Shown here: piece by piece, positions 45,947-55,397 of the stretch
Position numbering within the stretch: the first letter of the stretch is position 1
Layout of the letters: each line of letters starts with the position of its first letter
From: Thalassomonas sp. M1454
GTDB lineage: Bacteria; Pseudomonadota; Gammaproteobacteria; Enterobacterales; Alteromonadaceae
Direction of reading: 5' to 3'
DNA: 64,000 nucleotides
Assembly (NCBI RefSeq): GCF_007097525.1
Contig: NZ_VKDD01000004.1
Location: forward strand, 310,001 to 374,000
Notes under the pieces: model-generated
What the model saw: the letters and a program-made list of their open reading frames with translations, nothing else
The model's database searches: none
Told to the model about the DNA's origin: nothing
Position numbers and translations under genes: made by a program

Positions 45947-47230
45947 TTGAATAAAGAAAAGTTATCTTTAAGACTTTACCAGTTACTTATTTTATTGCTC
46001 ACACCTGTGTTAGTAATTGTATTTTTACTGCGTTCAATCAACCATAAAGAATATCGTCAACGTTTAAGTCAACGTTTTGGTTGGGTTCCTTCTTATTTAA
46101 AACCTGGCGGTATAATTGTGCATGCGGCGAGTGTTGGTGAAGTTATCGCGGCAAAGCCATTTATTGAACAATTGCTAATTAAATATCCTGATTTACCTAT
46201 TACTGTAACCACATTTACGCCAACCGGCTCTGCGCAAGTGGTTAAGTCATTTTCTAATCGCGTACAGCATTGCTACTTGCCATTAGATATTTCATTTTGT
46301 GTGCATTTATTTTTTAAGTTACTAAAACCTAAAGCTGTAGTGTTAATGGAAACTGAGTTGTGGCCGACATTAATTCAGCGCTGTTATAAATCGAATGTTA
46401 AATTACTGCTTATTAATGCGAGGTTGTCGGCTAAATCATTAAAGAGTTATAAAAAACTTAGTTGGTTAATCTCGCCAACGTTAAATAAGTTTTCAGCAAT
46501 TTTGTGTCAAAGTGAAGATAATGCTCAGCACTTTATTGAGATGGGCGCCAAGCCTGATTTAGTAACAACAAGTGGAAATTTAAAATACGATATCGCCATA
46601 ACTAAAGCGATGGAAGATAAAGTCGCAGAGTTAAAGGAGTATATCGATACAACTCGAAAACTACTTGTAGTTGGTAGTACCCATCAAGGTGAAGAGCAGC
46701 AAATGCTTGCTGCCTATAAACAGTTAAAAATTGATTTTCCAGATTTATTAATGGCAATTGTGCCACGTCATCCCGAGCGTTTTTCTAGTGTTGTACAGCT
46801 TTGTCAAGCCCAAGGTTTTAATACCGTTGAGCGTAGTTCAAAACAAAAAATTGAAAAACAAACCGATGTTTGGGTTATCGACACTTTAGGTGAATTATTT
46901 GCCTGTTATGCTTTAAGTGACATTTGTATTGTTGCAGGTAGCTTTTCGGATATTGGTGGTCACAATCCATTAGAGCCGGCTTTATTTGCTAAACCCATTA
47001 TAGTTGGCACTAATATGGCCAACTTTAAAGATATGAACGCTAAGTTATTAGCTGCAAATGGTATTGTACAGTTATCCTCGAATGATGATTTAGCAAGGCA
47101 AATTGACAAACTATTAAATGATGCCAGTAAAGCAAAATTACTAGGCGAAAATGCTTTATCAGTTGTTTTGGATAATCAGGGTGCAACGCAAAAAACTGTG
47201 GAGCGTTTAGCTTCATTAATAAATAGTTAA
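45947..47230 (+). CDS. waaA: 3-deoxy-D-manno-octulosonic acid (Kdo) transferase
   Basis: WaaA adds Kdo to lipid IVA at the inner membrane. Whether this one adds one or two residues cannot be read from sequence. Motifs: membrane anchor at the start, HAASVGEVIAAKP, TVTTFTPTGSAQV, METELWPTL, ARLSAKSLKSYKKL, VGSTHQGEEQQ, VPRHPERF and GGHNPLEPALFAKP. The frame continues upstream to GTG 45881, but TTG 45947 gives 427 residues (E. coli 425) and lies after the promoter. The kdkA gene 30 bp downstream phosphorylates Kdo, which in other species goes with monofunctional WaaA. Confidence 0.94.
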   Translation: MNKEKLSLRLYQLLILLLTPVLVIVFLLRSINHKEYRQRLSQRFGWVPSYLKPGGIIVHAASVGEVIAAKPFIEQLLIKYPDLPITVTTFTPTGSAQVVKSFSNRVQHCYLPLDISFCVHLFFKLLKPKAVVLMETELWPTLIQRCYKSNVKLLLINARLSAKSLKSYKKLSWLISPTLNKFSAILCQSEDNAQHFIEMGAKPDLVTTSGNLKYDIAITKAMEDKVAELKEYIDTTRKLLVVGSTHQGEEQQMLAAYKQLKIDFPDLLMAIVPRHPERFSSVVQLCQAQGFNTVERSSKQKIEKQTDVWVIDTLGELFACYALSDICIVAGSFSDIGGHNPLEPALFAKPIIVGTNMANFKDMNAKLLAANGIVQLSSNDDLARQIDKLLNDASKAKLLGENALSVVLDNQGATQKTVERLASLINS

Positions 47231-47260
47231 TCTAACCAACCATAATTAAGGCCTGCTAAG

Positions 47261-48001
47261 TTGAAATTAAATAATTTTGTTAAACAGTCATCATTGAATA
47301 TTGCAAAAGAAGGCAATGTCACGTGTCTATACTGTCCTGAATTATTACCCGACTTTTGCAAAGAGATGTTCACTAGTGCTTATTGGCAGGAGCGTGATGC
47401 TATTTTAGGTAGCGCAGTAGGGCGTGGTACTGCTTGGTTTGTTAAACATCCTGTAACCGATATGGTGCTGAGACATTATTACCGTGGTGGCTTAATCGGT
47501 AAGTTAATTAATGATAGCTATTTCTTTACCGGCATAATGAATACTCGAGCAGCAAAAGAGTTCGCTTTGCTTAATCAAATGCAAGCAATGCAGTTACCTG
47601 CGCCAACAGGAGTTGCAGTTAAAGTAACTCGCAATGGGCTTTGGTATCAGGGGGATATCCTAATAGAGCTGATTCCAGGGGCGACTGATTTAGTTGGCTT
47701 GTTAACTCGAACTGAGTTACCTGATGAGCTTTGGCTAGAGATAGGGCGCACTATTAAGTTATTTCACCAAAAAAATATTTATCACCATGATTTAAATGCC
47801 CACAATATCATGGTCGATAGTGACAATAAGGTATGGCTGATTGATTTTGACCAGGGCAAGTTAATGCCTAAAGCAGGACCTTGGCAACATAATAATATGC
47901 AACGTCTATTACGTTCATTTAATAAAGAAGTAAAAAAATTGCCAGTGTTTCATTGGCATGAAAGGCACTGGCAATTATTGATGCAAGGTTATAACTGTTA
48001 A
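47261..48001 (+). CDS. kdkA: 3-deoxy-D-manno-octulosonic acid kinase
   Basis: KdkA phosphorylates the Kdo residue on lipid A (4-position) using ATP. The 246-residue protein has the protein-kinase-like core: RGTAWFV, LRHYYRGGLIGKL, ILIELIPGATDL, the catalytic loop IYHHDLNAHNIMVD and the metal site VWLIDFDQGKLM. The start is TTG 47261 with AAGG upstream. Co-transcribed with waaA. Its TAA overlaps the stop of the convergent tetR gene in a TTAA. Confidence 0.93.
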   Translation: MKLNNFVKQSSLNIAKEGNVTCLYCPELLPDFCKEMFTSAYWQERDAILGSAVGRGTAWFVKHPVTDMVLRHYYRGGLIGKLINDSYFFTGIMNTRAAKEFALLNQMQAMQLPAPTGVAVKVTRNGLWYQGDILIELIPGATDLVGLLTRTELPDELWLEIGRTIKLFHQKNIYHHDLNAHNIMVDSDNKVWLIDFDQGKLMPKAGPWQHNNMQRLLRSFNKEVKKLPVFHWHERHWQLLMQGYNC

Positions 48002-48660
48002 GCTGTAACTTGTGTCTCTAGTGCTTTTTGTTCAAGCGCTCGGTAATGAGAACGAGCTTTCTCAAAATCTGGGCGGGCATTATCTGTAACGTATGGACTT
48101 AAAAGTGCGAATATTTTAAGTAGGCCGTCATATAGGTTTGAATCGTCAATTTTTGGTTCATCATGCTGAGTTTGTAAATAGCTTAACCAAAAAGTAGTAG
48201 TGATCCTCAATAAACAGGTTAGGTCGTCTAGTTCTTCGTCTTTTATATTCAGAATATTTTCTTCTTTTAACGAAACTAACATGGCTAATACTTTTTTGAT
48301 AATTTCCCTTTGAATTTCACTATAGCGTTTTTTCAATGCTGGGTTCTTACTTAATAAAACGGGTAAGTTACTATAAAAGAAACGGAATTTAGAAATTAGC
48401 TGAAATACAATATCCATGTATCTTAAGATACTATCTAACGGATTAATGGTTTCAGATAAGGTTTGAAAACGAGAAATTAAATCATCTGCATATTCACTGT
48501 AAATAGCATAAATGATGTCTTCTTTATTACGGAAATGATAATACAAATTACCCGGACTTATGCCTAAATGAGATGCTATATGGTTAGTAGTGATGTTGCG
48601 TTCACCCTTTTCATTAAACAGCTCAATGCTGGCGTGTATTATTTTTTCTCTTGTTTTCAT
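47998..48660 (-). CDS. TetR-family transcriptional regulator
   Basis: A 220-residue TetR regulator. The helix-turn-helix (REKIIHASIELFNEKGERNITTNHIASHLGISPGNLYYHFRNKEDII) is clear. The C-terminal ligand domain is all helical with FRFFYSNLPVLLSKNPALKKRY, a form seen in a group of gammaproteobacterial regulators of unknown ligand. The start is ATG 48660 (an in-frame TTG precedes it). Divergent from coaD; an inverted repeat lies between them. The target is not known. Confidence 0.85.
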   Translation of the reverse strand: MKTREKIIHASIELFNEKGERNITTNHIASHLGISPGNLYYHFRNKEDIIYAIYSEYADDLISRFQTLSETINPLDSILRYMDIVFQLISKFRFFYSNLPVLLSKNPALKKRYSEIQREIIKKVLAMLVSLKEENILNIKDEELDDLTCLLRITTTFWLSYLQTQHDEPKIDDSNLYDGLLKIFALLSPYVTDNARPDFEKARSHYRALEQKALETQVTA

Positions 48661-48680
48661 TACCAATGAAACCTACTTCC

Positions 48681-48714
48681 TTTTGATATTAATAAAATCA
48701 TCATACTATCAAAA
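48681..48714. promoter_or_regulatory. Inverted repeat TTTTGATA/TATCAAAA upstream of tetR
   Basis: Perfect 8-bp arms (48681-48688, 48707-48714) with an 18-bp spacer, 20 bp upstream of the tetR start. It may be a self-regulatory operator; the spacing is long for one TetR dimer. Confidence 0.4.
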
Positions 48715-48846
48715 TAGAGCAAAGTGGAAGTGTTTTGAGTATTTACTTTAATATTTTTTTTAACATTTCACTAACTAGATCAAAAAAGGTTTTACATCAA
48801 TGCTTTGCAATGTTGTGCTAGGGAGCTAAAATAGGAGCATAATTAG

Positions 48847-49359
<513 letters not shown>

Positions 49360-49389
49360 CTAATCATTCCCATATTAGAATGTATTTAG

Positions 49390-49414
49390 AGCCTAGTCTT
49401 AAGCTAGGCTTTTT
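49390..49414 (+). terminator. Terminator of coaD
   Basis: AGCCTAG (49390-49396) pairs with CTAGGCT (49404-49410) over a 7-nt loop, then TTTT. It overlaps the last codons of the convergent mutM. Confidence 0.8.
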
Positions 49415-50219
49415 GGCATTTAGGACAAAATACTGAAGCTCGTCCTGACTGCTTTATTTCTTCTAATATAGTTTCACACTGCACGCATTTTTCACCACCA
49501 CGTCCATATACCTGTAATGATTGCGCAAAGTAGCCAGGTCTGCCATCAGCTTGAGTGAAGTCTTTTAAGGTAGTGCCACCTTGCGCTATCGCCTTTGCTA
49601 ATACATCTTTAATAATGACCGTTAACGCATCGTATCTCTTTTTACTGACTTTACCGGCAATAGCTGTAGGTAATATACCTGCTTGGAATAGCGCCTCGTT
49701 AGCATAAATATTACCGACACCAACGACGATATGGTTATTCATTAAAAAGGTTTTGATCGGCACTGTTTTTTTACGAGACTTAGTAAATAAATAACCATCA
49801 TTAAAATCATCAAGCAGTGGCTCAGGCCCTAATTTTTCTAGTAATGGATGCTCGTTAATATCATCAGTTACCCATAATACTGCGCCAAATCGTCTAGGAT
49901 CATTAAGCCTTAAGGCTACGCCAGTGCTAAGTACTAAATCAAAGTGATCATGTTTCGCAACTTCGCAATTTTTATCTATAACCCGAATGGTGCCCGACAT
50001 ACCTAAATGTAAAACAAGAGTGCCTTTGCCCGTTTTAAGTAATAGATATTTTGCTCGGCGACTGATTGCGACAATTTCCTCGCCGCATATCTCATCAATG
50101 GTTGGCGTGATCGGCCAGCGCATTTTGCTATTACGAACAACAACGTCGGTCACTGTTTGATTTAATACATGTGGGGTTATACCTAGACGGCATACTTCTA
50201 CTTCTGGTAACTCAGGCAT
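49404..50219 (-). CDS. mutM: Formamidopyrimidine-DNA glycosylase
   Basis: MutM (Fpg) removes 8-oxoguanine and formamidopyrimidines from DNA. The 271-residue enzyme has the N-terminal catalytic PELPEVEV (Pro2, Glu3), LLLKTGKGTLVLHLGMSG, NDPRRFGAVLW, the helix-two-turn-helix GVGNIYANEALFQAGILP and a C-terminal zinc finger (CVQCE and CPKC). The gene order coaD-mutM-rpmG-rpmB matches E. coli, but an Lrp/LysE pair and a dispersed repeat separate mutM from rpmG here. Confidence 0.96.
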   Translation of the reverse strand: MPELPEVEVCRLGITPHVLNQTVTDVVVRNSKMRWPITPTIDEICGEEIVAISRRAKYLLLKTGKGTLVLHLGMSGTIRVIDKNCEVAKHDHFDLVLSTGVALRLNDPRRFGAVLWVTDDINEHPLLEKLGPEPLLDDFNDGYLFTKSRKKTVPIKTFLMNNHIVVGVGNIYANEALFQAGILPTAIAGKVSKKRYDALTVIIKDVLAKAIAQGGTTLKDFTQADGRPGYFAQSLQVYGRGGEKCVQCETILEEIKQSGRASVFCPKCQKA

Positions 50220-50253
50220 AAAAAACTCGATAATTTTTTAATTAGTATACTGC

Positions 50254-50279
50254 AAATCAAGGGGGTCAGATCAACTTGA
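50254..50279 (+). repeat. Dispersed 26-bp repeat, copy C
   Basis: Differs from copy A (25710-25735) by one base (AAGGGGGTCAG in place of AAGAGGGTCAG). It lies between the mutM start and the Lrp-type gene stop, 24 kb from the other copies. Confidence 0.85.
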
Positions 50280-50294
50280 TATTATTATCTTAAA

Positions 50295-50744
50295 CTAAGC
50301 TCGATCATCTTTAGGTGAATCCATCACCACGTGTGTCGTTATGGTATTTACTTGTGGTAGTACACCGAGTACATCGGAGTGAAATATTTTATAGGTCTTT
50401 AAATCTTTGGTTTCAACTCTAAGTAAATATTCAAAAGTTCCAGTAACATTATGACACTCTCTAACCTCATCCGCTAAAATTATGCCTTGCTCAAATGATT
50501 TTTGCGCACACTTAGTGTGCTCTCCTAAACCAACACTAACGTAAGCAACAAATCCATTTCCTAGTAATTCATTATCAAATACGGCTCTATAGCCTTTGAT
50601 AACTCCTGTACGTTCAAATTCTTGTACTCTTCTTAAGCATGCAGAAGGAGATAAACCTATCTTATCGGCGAGCTCTAAGTTTGATATACGGGCATTTAAT
50701 TTCAATTCTTGCAATATTTGTTGGTTAAATCGATCTAATTTCAT
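50295..50744 (-). CDS. Lrp/AsnC-family regulator divergent from a LysE exporter
   Basis: A 149-residue regulator: helix-turn-helix (LNARISNLELADKIGLSPSACLRRVQEFERTGVIKGY) and RAM domain (VRECHNVTGTFEYLLRVETKDLKTY). It is of the short single-target AsnC type. It is divergent from the LysE-family exporter gene at 50846, a layout in which the regulator senses an amino acid and switches its export. The ligand is not evident. Confidence 0.9.
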   Translation of the reverse strand: MKLDRFNQQILQELKLNARISNLELADKIGLSPSACLRRVQEFERTGVIKGYRAVFDNELLGNGFVAYVSVGLGEHTKCAQKSFEQGIILADEVRECHNVTGTFEYLLRVETKDLKTYKIFHSDVLGVLPQVNTITTHVVMDSPKDDRA

Positions 50745-50845
50745 TGTTTGTTGCTTATGTGGTGTTTTATACCTTTAAATTAGCACATTAATTTTGCTTT
50801 GTGTGGTGTATTGTTGTTTTATGTTTTTTTGATAAGGAAACCGTG

Positions 50846-51442
50846 ATGAATTACGAAACAGTCCCTGCACTAGTTATGTTTGCTTTTGTATCTTCGGTAA
50901 CACCCGGTCCAAATAATTTAATGTTAATGGCCTCGGGGGCAAATTTTGGCTTTAAACGAACAATCCCTCATGCTTTAGGTGTAGGGATTGGATTTACACT
51001 GATGGTGTTTTTAGTTGGAATAGGGATTATTAAATTATTTGATCAATTCCCAGCGAGCTATAGTATTTTAAAAGTAGTAAGTGTTGGTTATTTATTATAT
51101 TTAGCCTATAAAATTGCTAAGGCTGGAGCGCCAGTAGAAGAGGGGGGTGAAGGTTCTAAACCTTTAAGCTTTATACAAGCGGCTCTTTTTCAATGGGTTA
51201 ACCCAAAGGCATGGACTATGGCCCTTACTGCTATTAGCCTTTATGCTCCGTCACAAAGTTTGCAGGCGGTGATAATAGTCGCGGCAATATTTGGCTTAAT
51301 AAATTTGCCTTCGGTAAGTAGTTGGGTGATGTTAGGTAGACAAATGCAGAGCATGCTGAACAACCAAATTCGTCTAAAAGTCTTTAATATAACTATGGCT
51401 CTATTATTAGTCTTATCACTCTATCCTTTATTAGAGTTGTGA
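50846..51442 (+). CDS. LysE/RhtB-family amino acid exporter
   Basis: A 198-residue inner-membrane protein with six hydrophobic helices. The family motif FAFVSSVTPGPNNLMLMASGANFGFKRTIPHALGVGIGF is near the start, and ALFQWVNPKAWTMAL marks the second half. The family exports amino acids such as homoserine, threonine or lysine. Start at ATG 50846 with AAGGA at 50834-50838; the frame extends upstream by 15 codons without support. Probably controlled by the divergent Lrp-type gene. Confidence 0.9.
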   Translation: MNYETVPALVMFAFVSSVTPGPNNLMLMASGANFGFKRTIPHALGVGIGFTLMVFLVGIGIIKLFDQFPASYSILKVVSVGYLLYLAYKIAKAGAPVEEGGEGSKPLSFIQAALFQWVNPKAWTMALTAISLYAPSQSLQAVIIVAAIFGLINLPSVSSWVMLGRQMQSMLNNQIRLKVFNITMALLLVLSLYPLLEL

Positions 51443-51469
51443 ATCTAGCCTAGAGAAATCTCAGGCAAA

Positions 51470-51498
51470 AAAAAACCTAGCTAAAAGCTAGGTTTTTT
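51470..51498. terminator. Bidirectional terminator between LysE and rpmG genes
   Basis: A 13-bp A/T-flanked stem (CCTAGCT core at 51476-51482 with AGCTAGG at 51486-51492) around an AAA loop, with T runs on both strands. It serves both convergent genes. Confidence 0.9.
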
Positions 51499-51514
51499 AT
51501 TAGAAGAAAATCAA

Positions 51515-51670
51515 TTACTTGATTTTAGCTTCTTTGTAGATCACGTGCTTGCGAGCTTTCGGATCAAACTTTTTGATTTCCATCTTTTCAGGCATAGTCT
51601 TTTTATTCTTGTCAGTAGTATAAAAATGACCAGTACCGGCAGATGAAACTAAACGAATTTTATCGCGCAT
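51515..51670 (-). CDS. rpmG: 50S ribosomal protein L33
   Basis: A 51-residue L33 (starts [19 protein letters not shown], ends [10 protein letters not shown]). It has no cysteines and so is the zinc-free form. It lies 11 bp after rpmB on the same strand, the conserved rpmBG operon. Confidence 0.97.
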   Translation of the reverse strand: MRDKIRLVSSAGTGHFYTTDKNKKTMPEKMEIKKFDPKARKHVIYKEAKIK

Positions 51671-51681
51671 AATTTAGTTCC

Positions 51682-51918
51682 TTAAACCTTTTCGCCACGG
51701 GCACGGATATCTGCTAATACAGAATCAATACCATTTTTATCGATAATACGCATACCTTTAGGGGTAAGACGTAATTTTACAAAGCGGTTTTCACTTTCAA
51801 CCCAAAAACGGTGAGTTTGTAGGTTTGGTAAAAAACGACGACGTGTAGAGTTTAACGCGTGAGAACGGTTATTACCTACCATCGGTTTCTTGCCTGTTAC
51901 TTGGCAAATTTTAGACAT
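51682..51918 (-). CDS. rpmB: 50S ribosomal protein L28
   Basis: A 78-residue L28 ([42 protein letters not shown]). The frame opens 20 codons earlier but GGAGTG before ATG 51918 and the protein family fix the start. First gene of rpmB-rpmG, behind two tandem promoter-like sites. Confidence 0.97.
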   Translation of the reverse strand: MSKICQVTGKKPMVGNNRSHALNSTRRRFLPNLQTHRFWVESENRFVKLRLTPKGMRIIDKNGIDSVLADIRARGEKV

Positions 51919-52000
51919 TTGAGTCACTCCAAAAAAATATTTCAGCTCGAGTTTGTTTGTTCCCAAGGCCGTCGCCACGGGATCCTGAAAAAGGTCGCAA

Positions 52001-52029
52001 ATTATATATACGTCTTTTCAAATGATCAA
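52001..52029 (-). promoter_or_regulatory. Candidate proximal promoter of rpmB
   Basis: On the minus strand TTGATC (52029-52024), 17 bp, TATAAT (52006-52001). The leader would be about 75 nt and could form CCGT/ACGG and TCCC/GGGA pairings at about 51960-51985. Confidence 0.5.
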
Positions 52030-52072
52030 GCTTTATCGGCTAGAAATTAAGCTGCTGTTTCGATTTGGCGCG

Positions 52073-52101
52073 ATTATACGTCTTTTTTAGCTAAATCCCA
52101 A
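52073..52101 (-). promoter_or_regulatory. Candidate distal promoter of rpmB
   Basis: On the minus strand TTGGGA (52101-52096), 17 bp, TATAAT (52078-52073), with a GACG just upstream of the -10. The optimal spacing suits a strong ribosomal-protein promoter. Confidence 0.55.
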
Positions 52102-52196
52102 TGGAAATTACTAAATAAAACAAAATAATTGCCTATTTGATGAATAAATCAGCTTATTTACTGCTAAACGCAGAATCTTTGTAAAAGAAATTAATT

Positions 52197-52868
52197 TTAC
52201 ATATCGCCTCTTTCAGCTAAAGAACAGGTTAAATGACCGGCAATAATAATATGATCAAGCACTCTAATATCAACTAAAGCTAATGCTTTGACTAAACGTT
52301 GCGTAATTTGCTTATCAGCTAAGCTTGGCTCTGCTATACCTGATGGATGATTATGAGAAAGTATTATTGCTGCAGCTTTGAAGCGTAATGCAGTCTCAAC
52401 AACGACTCTTGGATAAACGGTTGCCGCATCTATAGTGCCAAAGAATAATTTTTTAAAACATATTATATTGTGCTGGTTATCTAAAAACAGAATGGCAAAT
52501 ACTTCATGGGCTTCGTGTTTGAGCTCAGAAATTAGATAATCTTTTGTTTGGCTAGAAGACGTTAAGCTATCACCTTTAGTTAGTTTTGCGGCTAAATAGC
52601 GACGTGACATTTCTAGACATGCTTGAAGTTGCACATATTTTGCCTTACCTAAGCCATACTGTTGGCAAAATATTTCACAATCGACAGAAAATACTTCATG
52701 TAAGCTGCCAAAGTGTTTTAGCAATTGCCTTGATAAGTCGACGACATTGATACCTTTGACTCCTGTGCGCAAGAATATTGCTAATAATTCGGCGTCACTT
52801 AAGCTGTGTGCACCTTTATTAAGAAGTTTTTCCCGGGGGCGTTCTTGGATAGGCCAATCTTTTAACAT
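52197..52868 (-). CDS. radC: RadC-family JAB1/MPN domain protein
   Basis: A 223-residue RadC. An N-terminal helix-hairpin-helix-like region ([27 protein letters not shown]) is followed by a JAB1 metalloprotease-like domain with the metal motif [16 protein letters not shown]. Its cellular role is unresolved; the original DNA-repair link in E. coli was later assigned to recG. Divergent from coaBC, as in E. coli. Confidence 0.95.
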   Translation of the reverse strand: MLKDWPIQERPREKLLNKGAHSLSDAELLAIFLRTGVKGINVVDLSRQLLKHFGSLHEVFSVDCEIFCQQYGLGKAKYVQLQACLEMSRRYLAAKLTKGDSLTSSSQTKDYLISELKHEAHEVFAILFLDNQHNIICFKKLFFGTIDAATVYPRVVVETALRFKAAAIILSHNHPSGIAEPSLADKQITQRLVKALALVDIRVLDHIIIAGHLTCSLAERGDM

Positions 52869-53004
52869 AATTGCTTCCTTGCAATGGTTAGTTATTAAGC
52901 GATAGTAAGTATTAACTATTTAATTTAATTACGATAACGTGTTATCTTAGCGACACTTATTATTCATCGTACCGACAGGTATAAGTAAATTTTAGCAGGT
53001 GATA

Positions 53005-54216
53005 ATGTTTTTACTGAATAAAAATATTGTTTTAGGCGTTACTGGTGGTATTGCTGCATATAAAAGTGCTGAGCTGATCCGTAGACTAAAAGACCAAGGT
53101 GCCAATGTACGCGTGGTAATGACAACGGGTGGTAAAGCCTTTATTACGCCATTAACTTTACAAGCAGTTTCAGGAAATCCGGTAAGTGATTCTTTGTTAG
53201 ACCCTGAAGCTGAAGCGGCAATGGGGCACATAGAATTAGCCAAATGGGCTGACTTAGTACTTATTGCACCAGCGACTGCAAATACAATTGCTAAAATTGC
53301 TGCAGGTATGGCGGATAATTTACTTACTACCATTTGTTTAGCAACAGCAGCGCCTATCGCTATTGCTCCTGCAATGAATCAACAAATGTGGCACGCACAT
53401 GCAACACAAGCAAATATGCAGCTTATCAATGCGATGGGGATTGCTGTTTGGGGACCTGGTGCTGGCGAACAAGCTTGTGGTGATGTCGGTTTTGGCCGAA
53501 TGATTGAACCAGATGAGTTAGTGCAACATTGCTGTGATTTCTTTAGCCAACCAACTCAATCTTTATCAGGTCAACAGTGGGTTATTACTGCTGGGCCAAC
53601 TAGAGAAGCCATTGATCCTGTGCGCTATATATCAAATCATAGCTCTGGAAAGATGGGCTTTGCTATTGCCGCTGCGGCGAGTAAGGCAGGAGCTGATGTT
53701 ACTATTATTGCCGGCCCGGTTAATTTAACAACGCCAGATGGCTGCAGTAGAGTTGATGTACAAAGTGCAGAGCAAATGCATCAACAGGCATTAAGCTTAG
53801 CTGCTGATGCCACTGTATTTGTTGCCTGTGCAGCTGTTGCTGATTACCGCGTTGCCGATATTAAAGATCAAAAAATTAAAAAGTCAGCAGATGCAATGAG
53901 CATTGAACTTATTAAAAACCCTGATATTGTTGCCGATGTTGCTAAGCTTTCTGGAAAGCCGTTTACTGTTGGCTTTGCTGCAGAGACTCAAGATGTTGAA
54001 CATTATGCAAAAGGTAAATTGGCCAAGAAAAATTTAGATATGATTGCTGCTAATAATGTTGCTACTCAAGGGCAAGGTTTTAATAGTGATGATAATGCAT
54101 TAACGCTTTATTGGAGTAATGGCAGTATAGATTTACCATTAACCAGCAAAAAGGAATTAGCAACGCAGTTAGTTGTGAATATCAACGAAAGGATGAATGA
54201 TGATAGCAGATCTTGA
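53005..54216 (+). CDS. coaBC: Bifunctional phosphopantothenoylcysteine decarboxylase/synthetase
   Basis: The 403-residue enzyme couples phosphopantothenate to cysteine (CTP) and decarboxylates the product with FMN, two steps of CoA synthesis. The N-terminal flavoprotein CoaC has [13 protein letters not shown], the catalytic-His region [25 protein letters not shown] and APAMNQQMW. The C-terminal CoaB has [27 protein letters not shown] and a [10 protein letters not shown] block. ATG 53005 with AGGTGA is preferred to GTG 52999. It overlaps dut by 20 bp. Confidence 0.96.
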   Translation: MFLLNKNIVLGVTGGIAAYKSAELIRRLKDQGANVRVVMTTGGKAFITPLTLQAVSGNPVSDSLLDPEAEAAMGHIELAKWADLVLIAPATANTIAKIAAGMADNLLTTICLATAAPIAIAPAMNQQMWHAHATQANMQLINAMGIAVWGPGAGEQACGDVGFGRMIEPDELVQHCCDFFSQPTQSLSGQQWVITAGPTREAIDPVRYISNHSSGKMGFAIAAAASKAGADVTIIAGPVNLTTPDGCSRVDVQSAEQMHQQALSLAADATVFVACAAVADYRVADIKDQKIKKSADAMSIELIKNPDIVADVAKLSGKPFTVGFAAETQDVEHYAKGKLAKKNLDMIAANNVATQGQGFNSDDNALTLYWSNGSIDLPLTSKKELATQLVVNINERMNDDSRS

Positions 54217-54670
54217 TAAACACCCGATAAAACTAAAAATACTTGATCATAGAATTGGTAATGAATTTCCTTTACCTAGTTATGCTACCCCTGGCTCTGC
54301 AGGTTTAGATCTTTGCGCATGTTTAGCGACAGAGTTAACTATTGAACCGGGTGAAACGCAATTATTGCCAACAGGGATTTCAATTTACATAGAAGATCCT
54401 AAATTATGTGCCACTATTTTACCTCGTTCAGGCTTAGGTCATAAACATGGTATTGTTTTAGGCAATTTGGTTGGCTTAATTGATGCCGATTATCAAGGAC
54501 CTTTAATGGTATCTTGTTGGAATAGAGGCACGCAAAGCTATACTATCGCACCAGGTGATAGAATTGCTCAGTTGGTGTTTTTACCTGTCGTACAAGCTAG
54601 CTTTGATATAGTACATAGTTTTGAAACCACCAGCCGAGGTCAAGGTGGCTTTGGTCACACCGGTAGCTAA
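54197..54670 (+). CDS. dut: Deoxyuridine 5'-triphosphate nucleotidohydrolase
   Basis: Dut hydrolyses dUTP to dUMP and keeps uracil out of DNA. The 157-residue trimeric-type enzyme has all five motifs: [32 protein letters not shown] and [10 protein letters not shown]. Its start lies inside the end of coaBC (20-bp overlap, ATGATG), so translation is coupled. Confidence 0.97.
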   Translation: MMIADLDKHPIKLKILDHRIGNEFPLPSYATPGSAGLDLCACLATELTIEPGETQLLPTGISIYIEDPKLCATILPRSGLGHKHGIVLGNLVGLIDADYQGPLMVSCWNRGTQSYTIAPGDRIAQLVFLPVVQASFDIVHSFETTSRGQGGFGHTGS

Positions 54671-54706
54671 TCAATACAGAAACAATTGAAAAAAGAAATA
54701 ATATAA

Positions 54707-55291
54707 ATGTCAGAAAATCAAAAACCAAATCGTCGTCAACAAATACTTGAATGTTTGGCTCACATGCTTGAAACCAGTCCAGGTCAACGCATCACTACGG
54801 CTAAGCTTGCCGCTGAAGTTGGCTTTTCAGAAGCTGCTTTATATCGCCATTTTCCTTCGAAGGCGAGAATGTTTGAGGGCTTAATCGAGTATATTGAGGA
54901 ATCATTATTTTCTCGTATTAACTTAATTCTTAATGATCAAAAAGAAACCTTGATCCGATGTCATCATATATCACACGTTATATTAGTATTTGCTGAACGC
55001 AACCCTGGCATGTGCCGTATTTTAGCTGGTGATGCACTTGTTGGTGAAAATGAGCGTTTACGTGCGCGCGTGCATCAATTATTTGAAAAGCTAGAAACTC
55101 AATTTAAACAAATTTTACGTGAGCGCAAGTTACGTGAAGGTAAAAACTTCCCTATTAATGAATTAGCTTTAGCAAATATTATTTTAGCGTTTTGTGAAGG
55201 TAAGATCAGTCAATATGTACGTTCTGGTTTTGATAAAAAACCAAGTGAAAACTTTAATGAACAATGGCAGTTTTTAATGGCAGGCTGTTAA
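54707..55291 (+). CDS. slmA: Nucleoid occlusion factor SlmA
   Basis: SlmA binds chromosomal SBS sites and blocks FtsZ rings over the nucleoid. The 194-residue TetR-fold protein has [53 protein letters not shown], the diagnostic SlmA helix-turn-helix, and [17 protein letters not shown] in the FtsZ-binding half. Third gene of coaBC-dut-slmA, as in E. coli. Confidence 0.96.
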   Translation: MSENQKPNRRQQILECLAHMLETSPGQRITTAKLAAEVGFSEAALYRHFPSKARMFEGLIEYIEESLFSRINLILNDQKETLIRCHHISHVILVFAERNPGMCRILAGDALVGENERLRARVHQLFEKLETQFKQILRERKLREGKNFPINELALANIILAFCEGKISQYVRSGFDKKPSENFNEQWQFLMAGC

Positions 55292-55348
55292 CTGCCGAAT
55301 AAAAGAGGGTTGATAACAAAAACTTAGCCCTCACATAAAAAACAATTC

Positions 55349-55378
55349 AGGCTAGGATTTGATTCTTAGCCTTTTTTT
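55349..55378 (+). terminator. Terminator after slmA
   Basis: AGGCTA (55349-55354) pairs with TAGCCT (55367-55372) across a 12-nt loop, then a T run. It ends 20 bp before the pepD ATG. Confidence 0.75.
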
Positions 55379-55397
55379 ATATTTAGAGAGCATTTCC

